Positions 32,335-40,893 are shown, numbered from the stretch's first letter. The stretch is DNA of 42,083 bases from Candidatus Faecalibacterium intestinigallinarum (GCA_019113345.1 DXHQ01000026.1:1-42083); one strand, 5' to 3'. Made by a program: numbers and translations. The notes: a model not told the origin generated them from the sequence alone.

Positions 32335-32625
32335 ATGATGAAACAATATGTCAGGCTGGCCTGCTTTGTGGGCGGAGCGCTGTTCGGCTCGGTGGGGCTG
32401 CGGCTGCTGGCGAGCAGCGACGCCAAGCGGGCGTACACCCACGCCGCTGCCGCCGGCCTGCGGATGAAGGACGCCGTCATGGAGACCGTCACCACCGTGC
32501 AGGAGGAGGCCGCCGACATCCTGGCCTCGGCCCGGGACATCAACGAGGCGCGGGCCGCCGCCCAGGCTGAGTGCGCGGTGGAGGACAGCGCCGGGGACGC
32601 CGCCGTCGGCACAGAGGACGCATAA
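32335..32625 (+). CDS. DUF6110-type small membrane-associated protein
   Basis: 96 residues. An N-terminal hydrophobic Gly-rich hairpin (FVGGALFGSVGLRLLAS) is followed by an amphipathic, Glu/Ala-rich helix (MKDAVMETVTTVQEEAADIL, then ARDINEARAA) and an acidic tail. The pattern GGxLFGxxGxxxLxSxxAKxxYTH matches what I recall of DUF6110. Proteins of this kind often precede P1B ATPases. AAGGAAGG lies before the double ATG. The Gly-rich span resembles membrane-shaping organelle proteins, but that is only resemblance. Confidence 0.7.
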   Translation: MMKQYVRLACFVGGALFGSVGLRLLASSDAKRAYTHAAAAGLRMKDAVMETVTTVQEEAADILASARDINEARAAAQAECAVEDSAGDAAVGTEDA

Positions 32626-32673
32626 ACGCCGGGGGCCGTGTCAAAACGGCCCCCTTTTTGGGAGGGAGCACCC

Positions 32674-34749
32674 ATGAAGGCAAGCATCGTACATGAGAGC
32701 CGGGGCCGGATGCGGCTGCGGCTGGCCCAAAGGCGGCTGACCCTGGCCCAGGCCGACCGGCTGGAAGCCTGGCTTAAGGCCCAGCCCTGGGCCGTGGAGG
32801 CCGCCGTCCACGAGCGGACCGGCTGCGTCATCCTGCGCTACCGCGGCGGGCGGGAGGCCGTGCTGGCCGCCGTCGGCGGCTTTTGCTGGGCGGACGCGGC
32901 GGACCCGCCGGAGCACAGCACCCGCGCGCTGAACCGCGCGTTTGAGGAAAAACTGGTGGGCAAGGTGCTGGCCAAGGCGGCCGGCAGCCTGTTTTTGCCG
33001 CCGCCGCTGCGGGCCGCGCGGGTGGTCTGGCATATGATCCCCTTCCTGCGGCAGGGGCTGGGCTGCATCTGGCGGCGCAGGGTCCGGGTCGAGCTGCTGG
33101 ACGCCCTGTCCATCGGGCTGTCGGTCTGCCGGCGGGACTTCGGCACCGCCGGGACGGTGATGTTCCTTTTAGAGATAGGCGAGCTGCTGGAGGACTGGAC
33201 CCGCAAAAAGTCGGTGGCCGACCTGGCCGAGAGCCTGTCGCTGCACGTGGACCGCGTCTGGCTGCAAACGAAGGGCGGCGAGGTACTGGCGCCCATCGGG
33301 CAGGTAAAGCCGGGTGACCGGGTGGTGGTGCAGGCCGGGGGCATCGTCCCGCTGGACGGCGTGGTGGCCGAGGGCGAGGCCATGGTCAACCAGGCCGCCC
33401 TCACCGGCGAGGGGCTGCCGGTGGCCAAGCGCCCCGGCGGCGCGGTCTACGCCGGCACCGTCGTCGAGGAGGGGCGGTGCGTGGTGGAGGTCCGCCAGAG
33501 CGCCGGCCAGGGCCGCTACGACCAGATCGTCGAGATGATCCAGAAGTCGGAGCAGATGAAGTCGGCCGCCGAGGCCCACGCCTCCCGTCTTGCCGACCGG
33601 CTGGTGCCCGCCACCTTCGCGGGCAGCCTGCTGGCCCTGGCGCTGACCCGCAATGTCAGCCGGGCGCTGTCGGTGCTGATGGTGGACTTTTCCTGCGCGC
33701 TCAAGCTGGCCATGCCGCTGGCCGTCCTCTCGGCCATGCGGCAGGCCGGGCGGGACCATATCACCGTCAAGGGCGGCAAATTCCTCGAGGCGGCGGCCCG
33801 GGCCGACACCATCGTCTTTGACAAGACCGGCACCTTGACCCACGCCTGCCCCCGGGTGGCGCAGGTGGTGCCCTTCGGCGGGCACGACGAGGCCGAGATG
33901 CTGCGGCTGGCCGCCTGTCTGGAGGAACACTTCCCCCATTCGATAGCCAGCGCCGTGGTGGCTGAGGCCAAACGCCGCGGCCTCGACCACGCCGAGCGCC
34001 ACTCCAAGGTGGAGTATCTGGTGGCCCACGGCATCGCCAGCTCGGTGGAGGGCGAGCAGGTGCGCATCGGCAGCGCCCACTTCATCTTCGAGGATGAGCG
34101 CTGCCGCATTCCCGAAGGGGAGCGGGAAAAGTTCGACGCCCTGCCGGCCGAATATTCCCACCTGTACCTGGCGGTGGGCGGCGAGCTGGCCGCCGTGCTC
34201 TGCATCGCCGACCCCCCGCGGGCAGAGGCGCGGGCCGTGCTGGAAGCGCTGCGCGCGCTGGGCATCCGCCGCACCGTCATGCTGACTGGGGACAGCCCCC
34301 GCACCGCCGGGGCCATCGCGGCCCAGGTCGGGGTGGACGACTGGCACGCCGGGGTCCTACCCGCCGACAAGGCCGGCTATGTGGCCTCTCTGCGCCGGGA
34401 AGGCCACTGCGTCCTGATGGTGGGGGACGGCATCAACGACTCGCCCGCCCTCTCCGAGGCGGATGCCGGCATCGCCATCCGCAGCGGCGCGGCGCTGGCC
34501 CGGCAGATCGCCGACATCACCATCGCGGCCGACAGTCTGTGGGAGCTGGTGCGCCTGCGCCGGCTGGCGCTGGCCCTGGCCGGGCGCATCCGCAGCAACT
34601 ACCGCTTCGTCATCGGCTTCAACGGCAGCCTGATCGCCCTCGGCGCGGCCGGCGCGCTGTCCCCGGCGGCCTCGGCCACCCTGCACAACCTCTCCACCCT
34701 GGCCGTCAGCCTGCACAGCATGAGCAGCTTGCCTCAGCCGGAGACTTGA
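32674..34749 (+). CDS. P1B-type metal ATPase with S-C-A membrane motif (candidate FezB-like)
   Basis: 691 residues. Complete P-type machinery: LTGE (243-246), phosphorylation motif DKTGTLT (D383), LTGDSPRTA and GDGINDSPAL. Two features are unusual. The metal motif in the core membrane helix is DFSCALKLAMP (S340-C341-A342) instead of CPC. The nucleotide-domain HP pair reads PHS. The N-terminus is a HMA_2-like domain without CxxC, with HESRGRMRLRL. I associate S-C-A with the P1B-6 group, which includes the ferrosome protein FezB. The GTG frame upstream is not used; GGGAGGGAG precedes the ATG at 32674. Iron transport is inferred from neighbours. Confidence 0.88.
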   Translation: MKASIVHESRGRMRLRLAQRRLTLAQADRLEAWLKAQPWAVEAAVHERTGCVILRYRGGREAVLAAVGGFCWADAADPPEHSTRALNRAFEEKLVGKVLAKAAGSLFLPPPLRAARVVWHMIPFLRQGLGCIWRRRVRVELLDALSIGLSVCRRDFGTAGTVMFLLEIGELLEDWTRKKSVADLAESLSLHVDRVWLQTKGGEVLAPIGQVKPGDRVVVQAGGIVPLDGVVAEGEAMVNQAALTGEGLPVAKRPGGAVYAGTVVEEGRCVVEVRQSAGQGRYDQIVEMIQKSEQMKSAAEAHASRLADRLVPATFAGSLLALALTRNVSRALSVLMVDFSCALKLAMPLAVLSAMRQAGRDHITVKGGKFLEAAARADTIVFDKTGTLTHACPRVAQVVPFGGHDEAEMLRLAACLEEHFPHSIASAVVAEAKRRGLDHAERHSKVEYLVAHGIASSVEGEQVRIGSAHFIFEDERCRIPEGEREKFDALPAEYSHLYLAVGGELAAVLCIADPPRAEARAVLEALRALGIRRTVMLTGDSPRTAGAIAAQVGVDDWHAGVLPADKAGYVASLRREGHCVLMVGDGINDSPALSEADAGIAIRSGAALARQIADITIAADSLWELVRLRRLALALAGRIRSNYRFVIGFNGSLIALGAAGALSPAASATLHNLSTLAVSLHSMSSLPQPET

Positions 34750-34755
34750 CGCGAT

Positions 34756-34797
34756 AGAGCCCCACAGGCCGCAAGGCTTGCGGGGCCTTTCGTTTCC
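34756..34797 (+). terminator. Intrinsic terminator of the P1B ATPase gene
   Basis: GCCCC-aca-GGCC pairs with GGC-ttgc-GGGGC across a GCAA loop, followed by CTTTCGTTT. Confidence 0.7.
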
Positions 34798-34800
34798 CCC

Positions 34801-34852
34801 TTGACAACCCCTCCCTTTGGGTGTATGATAACAGCGTTACATAACATTGTTA
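34801..34852 (+). promoter_or_regulatory. TetR promoter with two tandem operators
   Basis: TTGACA (34801-34806), 17-bp spacer, TATGAT (34824-34829). Two TAAC-N3-GTTA palindromes follow at 34829-34839 and 34842-34852, 13 bp apart. They overlap the start point, so autoregulation is likely. Confidence 0.75.
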
Positions 34853-34865
34853 CAGGAGGCCCGCC

Positions 34866-35510
34866 ATGCCCGGTATGGAAGAAACGTCCCCTCTCACCAA
34901 GCAGAAGATACAGGCCGCCGCCCTGGCCGAGTTTTTGGACAAGGGCTTTCTCGGCGCGTCGCTGCGGCAGATCGTCAAGAACGCCGGCGTGACCACCGGG
35001 GCCTTCTATGGCTATTTTTCCAGCAAGGAGGCGCTGTTCGCCTCCATCGTCGAGCCGCACGCCGCCGCCCTGATGGGCCGCTTTATGGAGGCGCAGACCT
35101 CTTTTGCCGAGCTGCCCGAGACGGAACAGCCCGGCCATATGGGGCAGGAGTCGGCGGATTACGTCCACTGGATGGTGGATTACATCTGCCAGAACCACGA
35201 GCCGGTCAAGCTGCTGCTGACAAAGGCCGAGGGCACCAGCTACGAGCATTTTGTCCACAATATGGTGGAGGTGGAGGTCGAGTACACCCTCCGCTATATG
35301 GAGGTGCTGCGCCGGCTGGGGCAAAACGTCCCCGAGCTGAGCCGGTCCCTCTGCCACATCATCGCCAGCGGAATGTTCAACGGGATGTTCGAGATCGTGG
35401 TCCACGATATGCCGCGGGAGCAGGCGATGCGGGACGTGGACCAGTTCCGGGCCTTTTACACCTCCGGGTGGCTGGCCCTGATGCAAAATGGACGGGATGG
35501 CCAGACCTGA
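34866..35510 (+). CDS. TetR/AcrR-family regulator
   Basis: 214 residues. The N-terminal HTH is SLRQIVKNAGVTTGAFYGYFSSKEALF (about 37-63). The rest is an all-helical ligand/dimer domain. ACAGGAGG precedes the ATG. It lies directly upstream of the ABC pair and has tandem TAAC-N3-GTTA palindromes in its own promoter. It may also act on the ABC pair, although the dyad there has the different GTTAG-N6-CTAAC form. Ligand unknown. Confidence 0.9.
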   Translation: MPGMEETSPLTKQKIQAAALAEFLDKGFLGASLRQIVKNAGVTTGAFYGYFSSKEALFASIVEPHAAALMGRFMEAQTSFAELPETEQPGHMGQESADYVHWMVDYICQNHEPVKLLLTKAEGTSYEHFVHNMVEVEVEYTLRYMEVLRRLGQNVPELSRSLCHIIASGMFNGMFEIVVHDMPREQAMRDVDQFRAFYTSGWLALMQNGRDGQT

Positions 35511-35521
35511 GCCGCAAAAAG

Positions 35522-35549
35522 AAGGGAGAAATTCTCCCTCTCTTTTTTG
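35522..35549 (+). terminator. Intrinsic terminator of the TetR gene
   Basis: AGGGAGAA pairs with TTCTCCCT around a short loop, followed by CTCTTTTTT. Confidence 0.8.
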
Positions 35550-35557
35550 AGATAAAA

Positions 35558-35573
35558 GTTAGACATTTCTAAC
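35558..35573. promoter_or_regulatory. Perfect GTTAG-N6-CTAAC dyad before the ABC pair
   Basis: GTTAG-acattt-CTAAC, 25 bp before the first ABC gene. A possible promoter TTGAGA-N17-TAACTA (35547-35575) overlaps it. Confidence 0.7.
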
Positions 35574-35598
35574 TATCACAACGCAAGGAGGAATGTAC

Positions 35599-37395
35599 AT
35601 GAAAAAACAAAAGAGCGACATCGCCGTCCTTTTGGACTTTGCGGGCAGCTACAAGGCCCTGACCTTCCTGGGGCTGGGGCTGTCGGCGGCGGCGATGCTG
35701 CTGAGCATGGTCCCCTACATCTGCATCTGGCTGGCGGCGCGGGACCTGATCGCCGTCGCGCCCGACTGGACGCGGGCGGGCAGCGTCGCGCGGTACGGGT
35801 GGCTGGCCTTCGGCTTTGCGGTGGGGGGCATCGTCCTCTATTTTGCCGGGCTGATGTGTACCCACCTGGCGGCCTTCCGCACGGCGGCCAATATCCGCAA
35901 GCAGGGGGTGGCCCATCTGATGCAGGCCCCGCTGGGCTGGTTCGACGCCAACGCCTCGGGGCTGGTGCGCGGGCGGCTGGACGCGGCCGCCGCCGACACC
36001 GAGACCCTGCTGGCCCACAACCTGGCCGACATCGTGGGCACCGTCACCCTGTTTGTTGCCATGCTGGCCCTGATGCTGGTGTTTGACTGGCGGATGGGCG
36101 CGGCCTGCCTGCTGGCGGCGGTCATCTCCATCCTGGCCATGTTCTCGATGATGGGCGGCAGGAACGCCGGCTTCATGGCCCAGTACCAGGCCGCCCTCGA
36201 CCGGATGAGCAAGGCCGGCACCGAGTACGTCCGCGGCATCCCGGTGGTCAAGATCTTTCAGCAGACGGTCTACTCCTTCCGGGCCTTCCAGCAGTCCATC
36301 GAGGATTACAGCCGCTTTGCCGGCCACTACAACGCCGAGGTGTGCAGCAAGCCGCAGTCGGTCAACCTGACCTTCACCGAAGGGGCCTTCGTCTTTCTGG
36401 TGCCGGCGGCGCTGTTCCTCGCGCCGGGGGCGCTGGCGGGCGGGGACTTCGCCGGTTTTGTCACCAACTTCGCCTTTTACGCGGTCTTTTCGGCCATCCT
36501 CTCGACGGCGTTGGCGCGGATCATGTTCGCCTCGTCCGGCATGATGCTGGCAAGCGGCGCGCTGGCGCGCATCCGGACCGTCACCGGCGCGCCCACCCTC
36601 GAGGCCCCTGCCTGCCCGAAGCTCCCGCAGGGCAACAGGGTCGCGTTCAGGGACGTGTCCTTCACCTATGCCGGCGCGGCCCGGCCGGCCCTGTCGCATC
36701 TTACCTTCACCGCCGAGCCGGGGCAGACGGTTGCGCTGGTGGGGCCGTCGGGCGGCGGCAAGACGACGGCCGCCAGCCTCATCCCCCGCTTTTGGGACGC
36801 CGCCGAGGGCGTGGTGGAGGTCGGCGGGGTGGACGTGCGCCAGATCGATCCCCACGTCCTGATGGACCGGGTGGCCTTCGTGTTCCAGAACAGCCGTCTG
36901 TTCAAGCAGAGCCTGCTGGAGAACATCCGGGCCGGGCGTCCGCAGGCGACCCGGCAGCAGGTGCTGGCCGCGGCCGAGGCGGCCCAGTGCGGCGACATCC
37001 TCGCCAAACTCCCCGAGGGGCTGGACACGGTGATCGGGACCGAAGGGGTCTACCTCTCGGGCGGCGAGGCGCAGCGCATCGCCCTGGCCCGCGCCATCCT
37101 GAAGGACGCGCCCATCGTGGTGCTGGACGAGGCCACCGCCTTCGCCGACCCCGAGAACGAGGCGCTGATCCAGAAGGCCCTGGTCCGCCTGACGGCCGGC
37201 AAGACGGTCATTATGATCGCCCACCGCCTCTCCACCGTGGTGGGGGCGGACCGGATCATCGTCCTGGACGAGGGCCGCGCCGTGGAGCAGGGCGCCCACG
37301 CCGAGCTGCTGGCGAAGGGCGGCCTCTATGCCAAAATGTGGGCCGACTACAACCAGTCGGTCCAATGGAAGATTCAGAGCGGGGAGGAAAGGTAA
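35599..37395 (+). CDS. ABC exporter-fold permease-ATPase, YbtP/IrtA-like half 1
   Basis: 598 residues. Six membrane spans (about 15-300) then an ATPase: Walker A GPSGGGKTT, Q-loop VFQNSRLF, signature YLSGGEAQR, Walker B IVVLDEATAFADPE. Paired half-transporters of this type with iron genes include YbtPQ and IrtAB, which import siderophore-iron despite the exporter fold. The ATG at 35599 is 8 nt after AAGGAGG; an ATG two codons earlier is too close. A perfect dyad shared with flavodoxin lies upstream, so iron-linked control is likely. Drug export is the alternative. Confidence 0.88.
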   Translation: MKKQKSDIAVLLDFAGSYKALTFLGLGLSAAAMLLSMVPYICIWLAARDLIAVAPDWTRAGSVARYGWLAFGFAVGGIVLYFAGLMCTHLAAFRTAANIRKQGVAHLMQAPLGWFDANASGLVRGRLDAAAADTETLLAHNLADIVGTVTLFVAMLALMLVFDWRMGAACLLAAVISILAMFSMMGGRNAGFMAQYQAALDRMSKAGTEYVRGIPVVKIFQQTVYSFRAFQQSIEDYSRFAGHYNAEVCSKPQSVNLTFTEGAFVFLVPAALFLAPGALAGGDFAGFVTNFAFYAVFSAILSTALARIMFASSGMMLASGALARIRTVTGAPTLEAPACPKLPQGNRVAFRDVSFTYAGAARPALSHLTFTAEPGQTVALVGPSGGGKTTAASLIPRFWDAAEGVVEVGGVDVRQIDPHVLMDRVAFVFQNSRLFKQSLLENIRAGRPQATRQQVLAAAEAAQCGDILAKLPEGLDTVIGTEGVYLSGGEAQRIALARAILKDAPIVVLDEATAFADPENEALIQKALVRLTAGKTVIMIAHRLSTVVGADRIIVLDEGRAVEQGAHAELLAKGGLYAKMWADYNQSVQWKIQSGEER

Positions 37396-39135
37396 ATGTT
37401 CAGCAAAGCATTCCAGCGCAAATATGCCCTGACCGACCAGGGCGTCAAGAACACCGAGAAGGGCGTGGTCTGGACGGTGGCGGCAAACCTCGTGGTGATG
37501 GCCGGCATGGGCATCCTCTACCTGCTGATGGGCCATTTCATGGACACACTGACCGACGGCGCGCCCCTGCCCGCGGCCGCGCCCGTGCTGGCGCTGACTG
37601 TCCTGTTCGTGCTGCTGTCCTTTTTGACCCATTTGCAGCAGTACCGCGCCACCTACGGCCTTGTCTACGACGAGGTGCAGGCCACCCGCCTGTCGATGGC
37701 CGAGCGGCTGCGCAAGCTGCCCTTGGGCTACTTCGGCAGGCGGGACCTGGCCGACCTGACCGAGACCCTGCTGGGGGACGTCAACCGGATGGAGCACGTC
37801 TGGAGCCATGTGCTGGGCTACCTCTACGGCGCGTACATCTCGACCGGCATCGTGGCGGTCTGCCTCGCCGTCTATGACTGGCGGCTGGCCCTCGCCTGCC
37901 TGTGGGGAGTGCCGGCGGCGTTCGGGCTGCTGTTCGGCAGCTGGAAGCTGGCCGCGAATGCCTCGCAGCGGGTCAAGCAGGCCGCGCTGCGCGTCTCGGA
38001 CGGCATCCAGGAGGCCCTCGAGAACGTGCGGGAGATACGGGCCGCCAACCTCGAGGCGCGTTATCTCGAGCGCCTCAACGCAAAGATTGACGCCCACGAG
38101 CGCACCACCGTCCGCGGGGAGCTGTCCACCGGCCTGTTCGTCAACGGGGCCAGCGTCATCATGCGGCTGGGTGTCGCCACCACCATCCTGACCGGGGCGC
38201 AGCTGATCCTGGCGGGCGAGATCGACTTCATGCTGCTGTTTCTGTTCTTGCTGGTCATCACGCGGATCTACGCGCCCTTTGACCAGAGTCTGGCCCTGAT
38301 CGCCGAGCTGTTTGTCTCGCAGGTGTCGGCCGAGCGCATCAACGAGCTGTACGACACCCCCGCCGCCACAGGCAGCGAGACCTTCGCGCCGCAGGGCCAC
38401 GACATCGTGTTCGAGAACGTCAGCTTCTCCTACGGCGGCGAGGAGGTGCTGCACGGCGTGACCTTCACCGCGAAAGAAGGCGAAGTGACCGCGCTGGTCG
38501 GCCCCTCCGGCTCGGGCAAGAGCACCTGTGCCCGCCTGGCCGCCCGGCTGTGGGACGTGAGCAGCGGCCGTATCCTGGCCGGCGGGGTAGACATTGCCAC
38601 CGTGGACCCCGAGGCCCTGCTGCGGGACTACGCGATGGTGTTCCAGGACGTGGTCCTTTTTGACGACACGGTGATGGAAAATATCCGGCTGGGCAAGCGC
38701 GGCGCGTCGGACGAGGAGGTGCTGGCCGCGGCCAAAGCGGCCAACTGCGACGAGTTCGTCCGGCGGCTGCCCCAGGGCTACGCCACCCCCATCGGGGAGA
38801 ACGGCGCCCGCCTGTCGGGCGGGGAGCGCCAGCGCATCTCGATCGCCCGCGCCCTGCTGAAAAACGCGCCCATCGTCCTCTTGGACGAGGCCACCGCCAG
38901 CCTCGACGTCGAGAGCGAGACCAAAGTCCAGCAGGCCCTCTCCCGCCTTTTGGCCGGTAAGACGGTGCTGGTCATCGCCCACCGGATGCGCACCGTGGCC
39001 GGTGCGGACAAGATCGTGGTGCTGGACGGCGGCCGCGTCGCCGAGCAGGGCACGCCGGCGGAGCTGATGGCAAAAGGCGGCCTCTACGCCCGCATGGCCG
39101 CGCTGCAGACCGAGAGCGCGAAGTGGAGGGTGTGA
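37396..39135 (+). CDS. ABC exporter-fold permease-ATPase, YbtQ/IrtB-like half 2
   Basis: 579 residues. Six membrane spans (about 22-290) then Walker A GPSGSGKST, Q-loop VFQDVVLFDD, signature RLSGGERQR, Walker B IVLLDEATASLD. The start codon follows the partner's stop with no gap (TAA ATG), so the two are coupled and likely form a heterodimer. NFQ-type conserved loops are complete, so both ATP sites could hydrolyse. Acts with the first half; cargo not shown. Confidence 0.9.
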   Translation: MFSKAFQRKYALTDQGVKNTEKGVVWTVAANLVVMAGMGILYLLMGHFMDTLTDGAPLPAAAPVLALTVLFVLLSFLTHLQQYRATYGLVYDEVQATRLSMAERLRKLPLGYFGRRDLADLTETLLGDVNRMEHVWSHVLGYLYGAYISTGIVAVCLAVYDWRLALACLWGVPAAFGLLFGSWKLAANASQRVKQAALRVSDGIQEALENVREIRAANLEARYLERLNAKIDAHERTTVRGELSTGLFVNGASVIMRLGVATTILTGAQLILAGEIDFMLLFLFLLVITRIYAPFDQSLALIAELFVSQVSAERINELYDTPAATGSETFAPQGHDIVFENVSFSYGGEEVLHGVTFTAKEGEVTALVGPSGSGKSTCARLAARLWDVSSGRILAGGVDIATVDPEALLRDYAMVFQDVVLFDDTVMENIRLGKRGASDEEVLAAAKAANCDEFVRRLPQGYATPIGENGARLSGGERQRISIARALLKNAPIVLLDEATASLDVESETKVQQALSRLLAGKTVLVIAHRMRTVAGADKIVVLDGGRVAEQGTPAELMAKGGLYARMAALQTESAKWRV

Positions 39136-39233
39136 GAGACCGACGTGACTGGGCGCGGATCCTGCGGGTGCAGCTGGAAGAATCCCCGGAAAATTCGATA
39201 GACCGCGCAGGGGGCATGGCACACAGATTGAAT

Positions 39234-39264
39234 GAAAAAGGGCGCGCCCCGAAGGACGCACCCC
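39234..39264 (-). terminator. UUCG-loop terminator of the ABC-2 operon
   Basis: On the minus strand GGGTGCGTCC and GGGCGCGCCC form a 10-bp stem (two G-U pairs) closed by TTCG, followed by TTTTT. Confidence 0.9.
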
Positions 39265-39281
39265 ATAAAAAGAGACTTTGG

Positions 39282-39316
39282 CAGGGCTTTTCCACATCGG
39301 GAAAGCCCTGTTTTTA
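39282..39316 (+). terminator. Intrinsic terminator of the YbtPQ-like pair
   Basis: CAGGGCTTTTCC pairs with GGGAAAGCCCTG around a 5-nt loop and is followed by TTTTTATT. Confidence 0.9.
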
Positions 39317-39321
39317 TTTGA

Positions 39322-40086
39322 TCAATACTGTGCGGAACTGCCTTGTTCGATCATGCGGCGCATGGCTGCCCGGAACAAACCGAGGCCAAAAATGAACCAC
39401 GCAAACGACAGCATGGACAGGATGAAAACTTCTCGTCCCAATACAGCGTTCCGAATAGATTCAACGCACCAATAAAAAGGCATTGCACGGGCAGGAAAAG
39501 AGAAAATCTGCGGGATCACCTGCAAAGGGACGACCGCGCCTGTAAAGAAAAGGGTAAAATAACTTACAGCATTCACCAGGGCGTTTGCTTTTTTATAGAT
39601 GAGACTTACGCCCCCGATCATGCAGCCCATGCCGGCCACACCCAGCAGAAAGAGCAGGATGGAAAGGAGCAAAACGAACGCGGAAATATCCCGATCGGGC
39701 TGAATTTGAAAAATCCAGCCGATCAAAACGGAAACCGTCCCCAATTTTACCGTTTCCACCAGCAGCCGTACAAATACCCGCGCCATCAAGATGCGCTCAA
39801 AGGAACACCGGGTCAGCATCAGCTGTTCCAATGTCCCAAGCCGGATCTCTTTTTGCACGATGCTGCAAGCAGTTTGAAGGCCGACCGTAGCGTAGCGCCA
39901 CAGGATCATTCCGATCCAGGCATAGAAGACTGACTGCCCCGGGAATAGATCCCTGCCCATGCCGGTAAAGATTCCCAAACAGAGGAGCAGAAGGTCGAAA
40001 AAGCCGATCACCTGGTCGAACTTATAATGCCGCATTTCCCGTAGAAGACGCCCGGCCTCCACGCGGATCAAACGAACAAAATTCAT
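39322..40086 (-). CDS. ABC-2 type permease, second subunit
   Basis: 254 residues, six membrane spans, ABC-2 fold (KEIRLGTLEQLMLTRCSFERIL is the cytoplasmic coupling loop; FFTGAVVPLQVIPQI the conserved C-terminal loop). It resembles the other permease over the whole length, including EQGTLEQLL/RLGTLEQLM and FFSGT/FFTGA blocks, so the two probably form a heterodimer born by duplication. It ends the operon, 15 bp after the first permease. The run of genes from 39322 to 41788 looks less GC-rich than the rest of the window. Confidence 0.85.
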   Translation of the reverse strand: MNFVRLIRVEAGRLLREMRHYKFDQVIGFFDLLLLCLGIFTGMGRDLFPGQSVFYAWIGMILWRYATVGLQTACSIVQKEIRLGTLEQLMLTRCSFERILMARVFVRLLVETVKLGTVSVLIGWIFQIQPDRDISAFVLLLSILLFLLGVAGMGCMIGGVSLIYKKANALVNAVSYFTLFFTGAVVPLQVIPQIFSFPARAMPFYWCVESIRNAVLGREVFILSMLSFAWFIFGLGLFRAAMRRMIEQGSSAQY

Positions 40087-40101
40087 TTTTCGCCCCTCCT
40101 G

Positions 40102-40893
40102 TCAATAGCTTGCGGTGGTCCCGCTGCGATAGATCCGCTCGAGGCAGCGATGAAATACCCATACGCCGCCGCAAAGCCAGACCAGAAATTCCAACGCCAG
40201 CATCAAAAGACAGAATGCCAGGGAGTCTATTTGGTCCAGCAGGATCTGCCCAATCGCCTGATTGCTCCAATAAAATGGAAAACACTGGATCAAGAACTGG
40301 ACTGCGGCAGGAAACGCGCTGATCTCAATGGTAGTACCGGAAAAGAACAGGATCAGCGAAGAAGAGAGGGAGGCCAGAGAAGACGCCTGTTTATATACAA
40401 GGGAAAAGCCGGCAATGATATAACCGGCGCCATACATGGCAGCCAAGCCCCAAAAGAAAACCGCAATGGAAAGGAGGAAACGAACATTTGCAACCAGCGC
40501 AAAATCGATCCCAAAAGACCACATACATAAAACAAAAACCAACACACCCTTGCACAAATCAAACAGAACCTGGGCCGCGATCCGAAAGCCGAAGGAAATT
40601 GCCAGTGGGACACGGGTCATCAGCAGCTGTTCAAGGGTGCCCTGTTCGATCTCTTCTTCCATCAAAAGACTGACAAGATCGATTGCATGGGTTCCGAAAT
40701 ACCAGTACATCAACCCAAATAGAAACAGAAGCTTGTCCAAAGAGGTGCCCTGGTTTTTGGAAAAGGTAAAGAAAAGGCCAAAAAACATAAAAAAGACATT
40801 CAGGTTTCCCAGCAGGTAGTTAAACCAGTAATTCTTTACGTCTCCAAAAACGCGGAGGCATTCGGCACGCAACAGTCGAAGTCCATTAAACAT
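40102..40893 (-). CDS. ABC-2 type permease, first subunit
   Basis: 263 residues, six membrane spans. EEEIEQGTLEQLLMTRVPLAISF is the coupling loop between spans 2 and 3, and ILFFSGTTIEISAFPAAVQ the conserved later loop. The ATG overlaps the ATPase stop by 8 bp (ATGTTTAA), so the two are coupled. Families with this pattern export antibiotics, peptides or lipids. Cargo unknown. Confidence 0.87.
   Translation of the reverse strand: MFNGLRLLRAECLRVFGDVKNYWFNYLLGNLNVFFMFFGLFFTFSKNQGTSLDKLLFLFGLMYWYFGTHAIDLVSLLMEEEIEQGTLEQLLMTRVPLAISFGFRIAAQVLFDLCKGVLVFVLCMWSFGIDFALVANVRFLLSIAVFFWGLAAMYGAGYIIAGFSLVYKQASSLASLSSSLILFFSGTTIEISAFPAAVQFLIQCFPFYWSNQAIGQILLDQIDSLAFCLLMLALEFLVWLCGGVWVFHRCLERIYRSGTTASY

Noticed and set aside
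30980-35573. Fur box interpretation of the iron-region dyads
   Set aside because: The 6-1-6 GATAAT-type pattern is absent; the observed half-sites are GTTAG/CTAAC with a 6-bp spacer.
35569-39297. Minus-strand open frame of 1242 codons opposite the ABC pair
   Set aside because: It is a GC-skew shadow of two genes with full ATPase motifs, with low-complexity His/Gln/Gly-rich translation.
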